Shown here piece by piece: positions 60,770 through 64,000 of a stretch of 64,000 nt of DNA (positions are counted from its first letter, which is position 1; each line of letters starts with the position of its first letter). The stretch spans positions 890,501 to 954,500 of the forward strand of contig JARHVA010003184.1 of the NCBI GenBank assembly GCA_037957365.1, in the 5' to 3' direction. A program made the position numbers and the translations under genes. Source of the stretch: Torreya grandis (taxonomy: Eukaryota; Streptophyta; Pinopsida; Cupressales; Taxaceae). Under the pieces are notes generated by a model. That model did not search any database. It was not told where the DNA came from and worked only from the letters and a program-made list of their open reading frames with translations.

Positions 60770-61720
60770 TTTTTAACACTATCAACTAGATTGAATTGGT
60801 TGATCAAGTTTTATTTTACAAGTTTTTTTTTCCGGCTAACAAGACCAAGCTGGTTGATATAGTCTATTTTCTGTCTGTAAGTCTAAGGTTTTTATTTAAC
60901 TAGATCGAACTAGTCTATCTAATCAATTTATTTGTTTATAAGTACAAGGTTTAAATTCAACTAGGTCATACTGGTCAACCTAGTTTTATATTCTCTTCTA
61001 AGGTTCCAATTTTTTCTAATTGGACTGAACTAGTTGATCCCATTATTTAACTAGTTTTTGGCATTTTTATTTATATATAATAAAATCAATCTGCTTGATT
61101 TTATTATACGAAACTTTCATTTTTTATCTAATTAAATAAAATTTATTGATCCAATCATTTTTATAATTTATACATTTTATTTATAGTCAAATAAATTGAT
61201 CTATTCAATCTTGTTTAACTATCATATTTACTATATTAAAAAACTAGATAGAGTTGCTTGATTTTATTTATTAACAATGTTTTTAATTTTCTACCTTTCT
61301 ATAATTAAAAACTTTCCTAAATGACCTAGACAAAAAAAAATTATAAACTCTACTAAATTAACCTGGTTGATCTTGTTAAATATTATAGGTTCATTCTTGA
61401 CAACTTAGAATTTCTATCTTGTCAATTTTAACCAATTTACAATATCTGATTTTCTAGCTCAAAAATATTCCTTACTATTTTACTTAGTTATCACAACTAT
61501 CCAAATGTACACACAATAAATTAGATAGATAACTCAATATTGTTATGTGTTTGTTTTTTATACCAAACTACATTGACCAACTCAATTTTGTTTGTTTTGG
61601 CATGATTTTTCAATAAACAATATCGATCAACTTGACCTTGTTTTATACTTCTTACTCAACTAGATCGACCTACTTGATCTTGTTCTATATGTTTCATTTA
61701 ATAGCATAAGCAAAGTAAAT
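60770..61720. repeat. Diverged 60-bp tandem repeat, block 1
   Basis: A motif like AACTAGATCGAACTAGTYxAT returns at about 60839, 60899, 60959 and 61017, a spacing of 58-60 bases, with more eroded copies to about 61700 (for example AACTAGATCGACCTACTTGA near 61659). Confidence 0.7.
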
Positions 61721-62459
61721 TAACCTCTATTTTCATAGTAATTACAATCACGTTTACTTTTGAACTAATAAGTTGGATGCTTGTATATTTATTTTAAAAA
61801 TTGTTACTTGGTTTTTGATAAACTGATTTTTGCCTTTATTTTTATCTTGTTTGGTTTTCCCTAGAAACCATGTACTAGTAGTTTTAAAAATACTTAGCTA
61901 CTATTGTGAAGGGCTAATTGAACTTATATTTATGGTCTTTGTCTATTGTTTATAGATATAATGGCATGAAGGTATTTTCCCAATAGTCATAGCTATAATA
62001 CAAAGTTAAACATGGTCTTTAGTTTCCATGTATCTCACAATATTTTAGAAATTCTTAAGATTTACTTTTGTATTGAACCTTAATAATCTAACCATCCATT
62101 TAATTTTAAGGTGCATCAGTTAGCAGTTAGCATTGAGAAGCTACTTTAATATTACCTTTGAAAGTGGGTTTAGTGGGATATAGGAATGACACTTCACAGT
62201 TAGTATTCTAAAACATTGGACCATCACTATACAATAGACAAGCTAGTATCATTGGAAGCATACATTGTCAAACACAACCTTTAATAAAATCTCCTAATAT
62301 TATTTTTAGATAATTAGTTAGAATAGTAGTTACAAAAGTTACATTTTTTGTTTGTTGCATGTTATTTTATGTTACATTATAGACTTTATCAGATAGTGTT
62401 GACATATGTTATGTGTTTCATATAGGTCAACCAAACTGATGTAGCTGCCTGTGTGCTTA

Positions 62460-63085
62460 CTTTACTTTTATATTTAAACTAAACTATCTAGTTTTAATCA
62501 TTTATTTTTTTATTAGACTATATAACTAAATTAACCAACTTGATCTAGTAGACTTCCCTTTTATATTATTTATCCAACTAAATCGATCTAGTAGGTTTAT
62601 AAATTGTCTTACTTATTAAACTAGATTGATCATATCGATTTAGTTAGCTTACAAACTATTATATTATCTTATTTCTACAACTAGATTGTCAATTTGATCT
62701 AGTCAATTTTTAGATAATTATATTTCTCTTTTTCTAACTAGATCAACCAACTTAATATAGTCAGCTTATAGATTGTTATATTATTTTATTTTTTTAACTA
62801 GATTGAATATCTTGATCCAATTAGTTTAAAGACTTTTATATTATTGTATTAGCCCAACTAGATCAACTAGCTCAATCCAGTCAATTTTTAGACAATCATG
62901 TTTCTCTCATTTTCCAATTAGATTAACTAGCTTGATCTAGTATTATTAAAGAATATTATGTTATCCTATTTTTCCAACTAGATCAACCAACTCGATCTAG
63001 TTAATTTATAGACTATTCTATTATCATATTATTCCAACTATATCAACTAGCTTGATCTAGTTGATTTTCAACCTCTAAAAGTTTC
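62460..63085. repeat. 60-bp tandem repeat, block 2, about ten units with dyad core
   Basis: Units such as AACTAGATCAACTAGCTTGA followed by TCTAGT recur at exactly 60-base steps (cores at about 62741, 62801, 62861, 62921, 62981 and 63041). Each core has arms ACTAGATCAA and TTGATCTAGT, able to form a hairpin. The spacer is AT-rich (GACTATTATATTAT-like). Confidence 0.85.
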
Positions 63086-63124
63086 ACTTGTCTAGTAAGT
63101 ATACAAATAAGTTTATTTTTCATA

Positions 63125-63914
63125 ATGCAACACATGTTTAACAAAGCTACACATCAAAATCAAAATAACATGATGAATCTTACTAATCCTTCTAAAACCT
63201 ATAAGATTCATCTACCCTATAATGTAGTAGATAATTCTAATCTTAGCAACATCCATATTACTACTATAACCCATAATTTTGGGACTCCTCTCAAATCTTA
63301 TTATCTTAATCCACTATTCCTAACTATAGTAGAGAATGACAGTGATCTCAAATAAACAACTAAAATCATCTTATTCATCAACTAAAACCATCAACATCAA
63401 GGTAAACACCCCATACTCATTTATAACCTCATGATGTGACCTCACATTAGATAACCCCCTTCGCCTTAACCTATCTTTAATATAGGATTTTAGACAATTC
63501 ATTCTATGATTTATGGCATATCTTTCTATTCTCTCATGCCTTCCTATGCTAAAGTGTCATCATCTTCCATGCCTTCTTCATCCTCCATGCCAACAATTTA
63601 CATAAATATGGAAGGCATGGCCAGTAGTGGGTCTAGTAAAAATGTACACATGAATACACAAATTAATGCAACTAGTAACTATTACTGGATATCAAATTAT
63701 CAATTCCTCTCATACTATTAATGTATCCCATACTATTTATAATAGTCAAAATACCATTAATATTAATCAACTTTTATTACAAAATTTAAATCAAATGGCT
63801 ATTTTTCAAAGTAATAGTGCCAATCAAATGATACAATTGAAAAACCAATTAATTCATTTCCAAAATCACCCTCAAACTACTCAATGGGGGATGAAAAATC
63901 CTAATACTCCCTAA
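63125..63914 (+). pseudogene. Relic N/Q/S-rich reading frame at the window edge
   Basis: Three overlapping open pieces (63125-63355, 63506-63721, 63666-63914) appear to belong to one degraded coding region. The first two share a frame with four or five stops between them. A frameshift near 63680 joins the third. The composition is rich in Asn, Gln, Ser, Ile and His, with a Ser/Pro/Met stretch (SSSSMPSSSSMPTIYINMEG) and NQLLLQNLNQMAIFQSNS. It may be the N-terminal end of a retrotransposon gag whose core lies right of the window. No diagnostic domain is visible. Confidence 0.4.
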
Positions 63915-64000
63915 CCCAATTAGACATAATCATACACAATTAATCATAATAAAAAAAATCAATAAACCCATATTGGCTAACACATAATCAAATATACATT

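Noticed and set aside
60770..63085. CRISPR-like array (regular 60-bp spacing)
   Set aside because: Spacers are similar to one another and there are no cas genes. The context is a plant repeat region. It is a tandem repeat, not a CRISPR array.
1..64000. Host genes, tRNA or rRNA genes
   Set aside because: None seen on either strand. Every long-range coding signal could be assigned to a retrotransposon or to an unrecognised relic inside one. A short tRNA could still be missed by eye.

Overview
The window reads as a gene-free, repeat-filled stretch of a large plant nuclear genome. It is AT-rich and CpG-poor, and almost everything recognisable is a decayed Ty3/gypsy LTR retrotransposon. The families, the very long LTRs (about 1.2 to 3.6 kb) and the depth of nesting and decay fit a seed plant with a giant genome. 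A gymnosperm is my best guess, but this is inference, because no host gene, rRNA or tRNA is present to prove it.

Layout. (1) 1-2346: 3' end of a plus-strand chromovirus-type element (R1), with integrase and 3' LTR, inserted in an older LTR. (2) 2347-32680: minus-strand element A, a gag-only, pol-deleted family with LTRs of about 3.1 kb. Its 5' LTR is split by element D (7856-29631, plus). D carries gag, protease, an extra RNase H placed before reverse transcriptase (RT), RT, a second RNase H and integrase. D's protease region is in turn split by element C (12907-22487, plus), a non-autonomous relative with a protein-coding relic I do not recognise. The insertion order is therefore A, then D, then C, with R1 separately inside A. 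(3) 32681-33475: another LTR fragment of the A family, minus strand, meeting element B head to head. (4) 33476-39763: element B, plus strand, same family as A, 5' truncated, with a recent 389-bp duplication of its LTR promoter region. (5) 39764-41086: AT-rich, unassigned. (6) 41087-53880: element F, plus strand, Ogre/Tat/Athila-like, with gag, protease, RT, RNase H and integrase, and then an unusually long 3' region holding a 181-codon relic frame. (7) 54045-59789: element G, minus strand, chromovirus-like, with deletions in RT and integrase. (8) 59790-64000: a TATA box and splice-donor-like site, then a diverged 60-bp tandem repeat whose units carry a 10-bp dyad, then the start of a relic N/Q/S-rich reading frame running to the window edge.

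All coding regions are broken by stops (often TAG where the family has Gln or Trp), frameshifts or deletions. I saw no intact gene. Element boundaries were set by eye, by comparing LTR pairs, so most are good to a few bases where TG...CA ends are visible and only to tens of bases elsewhere.
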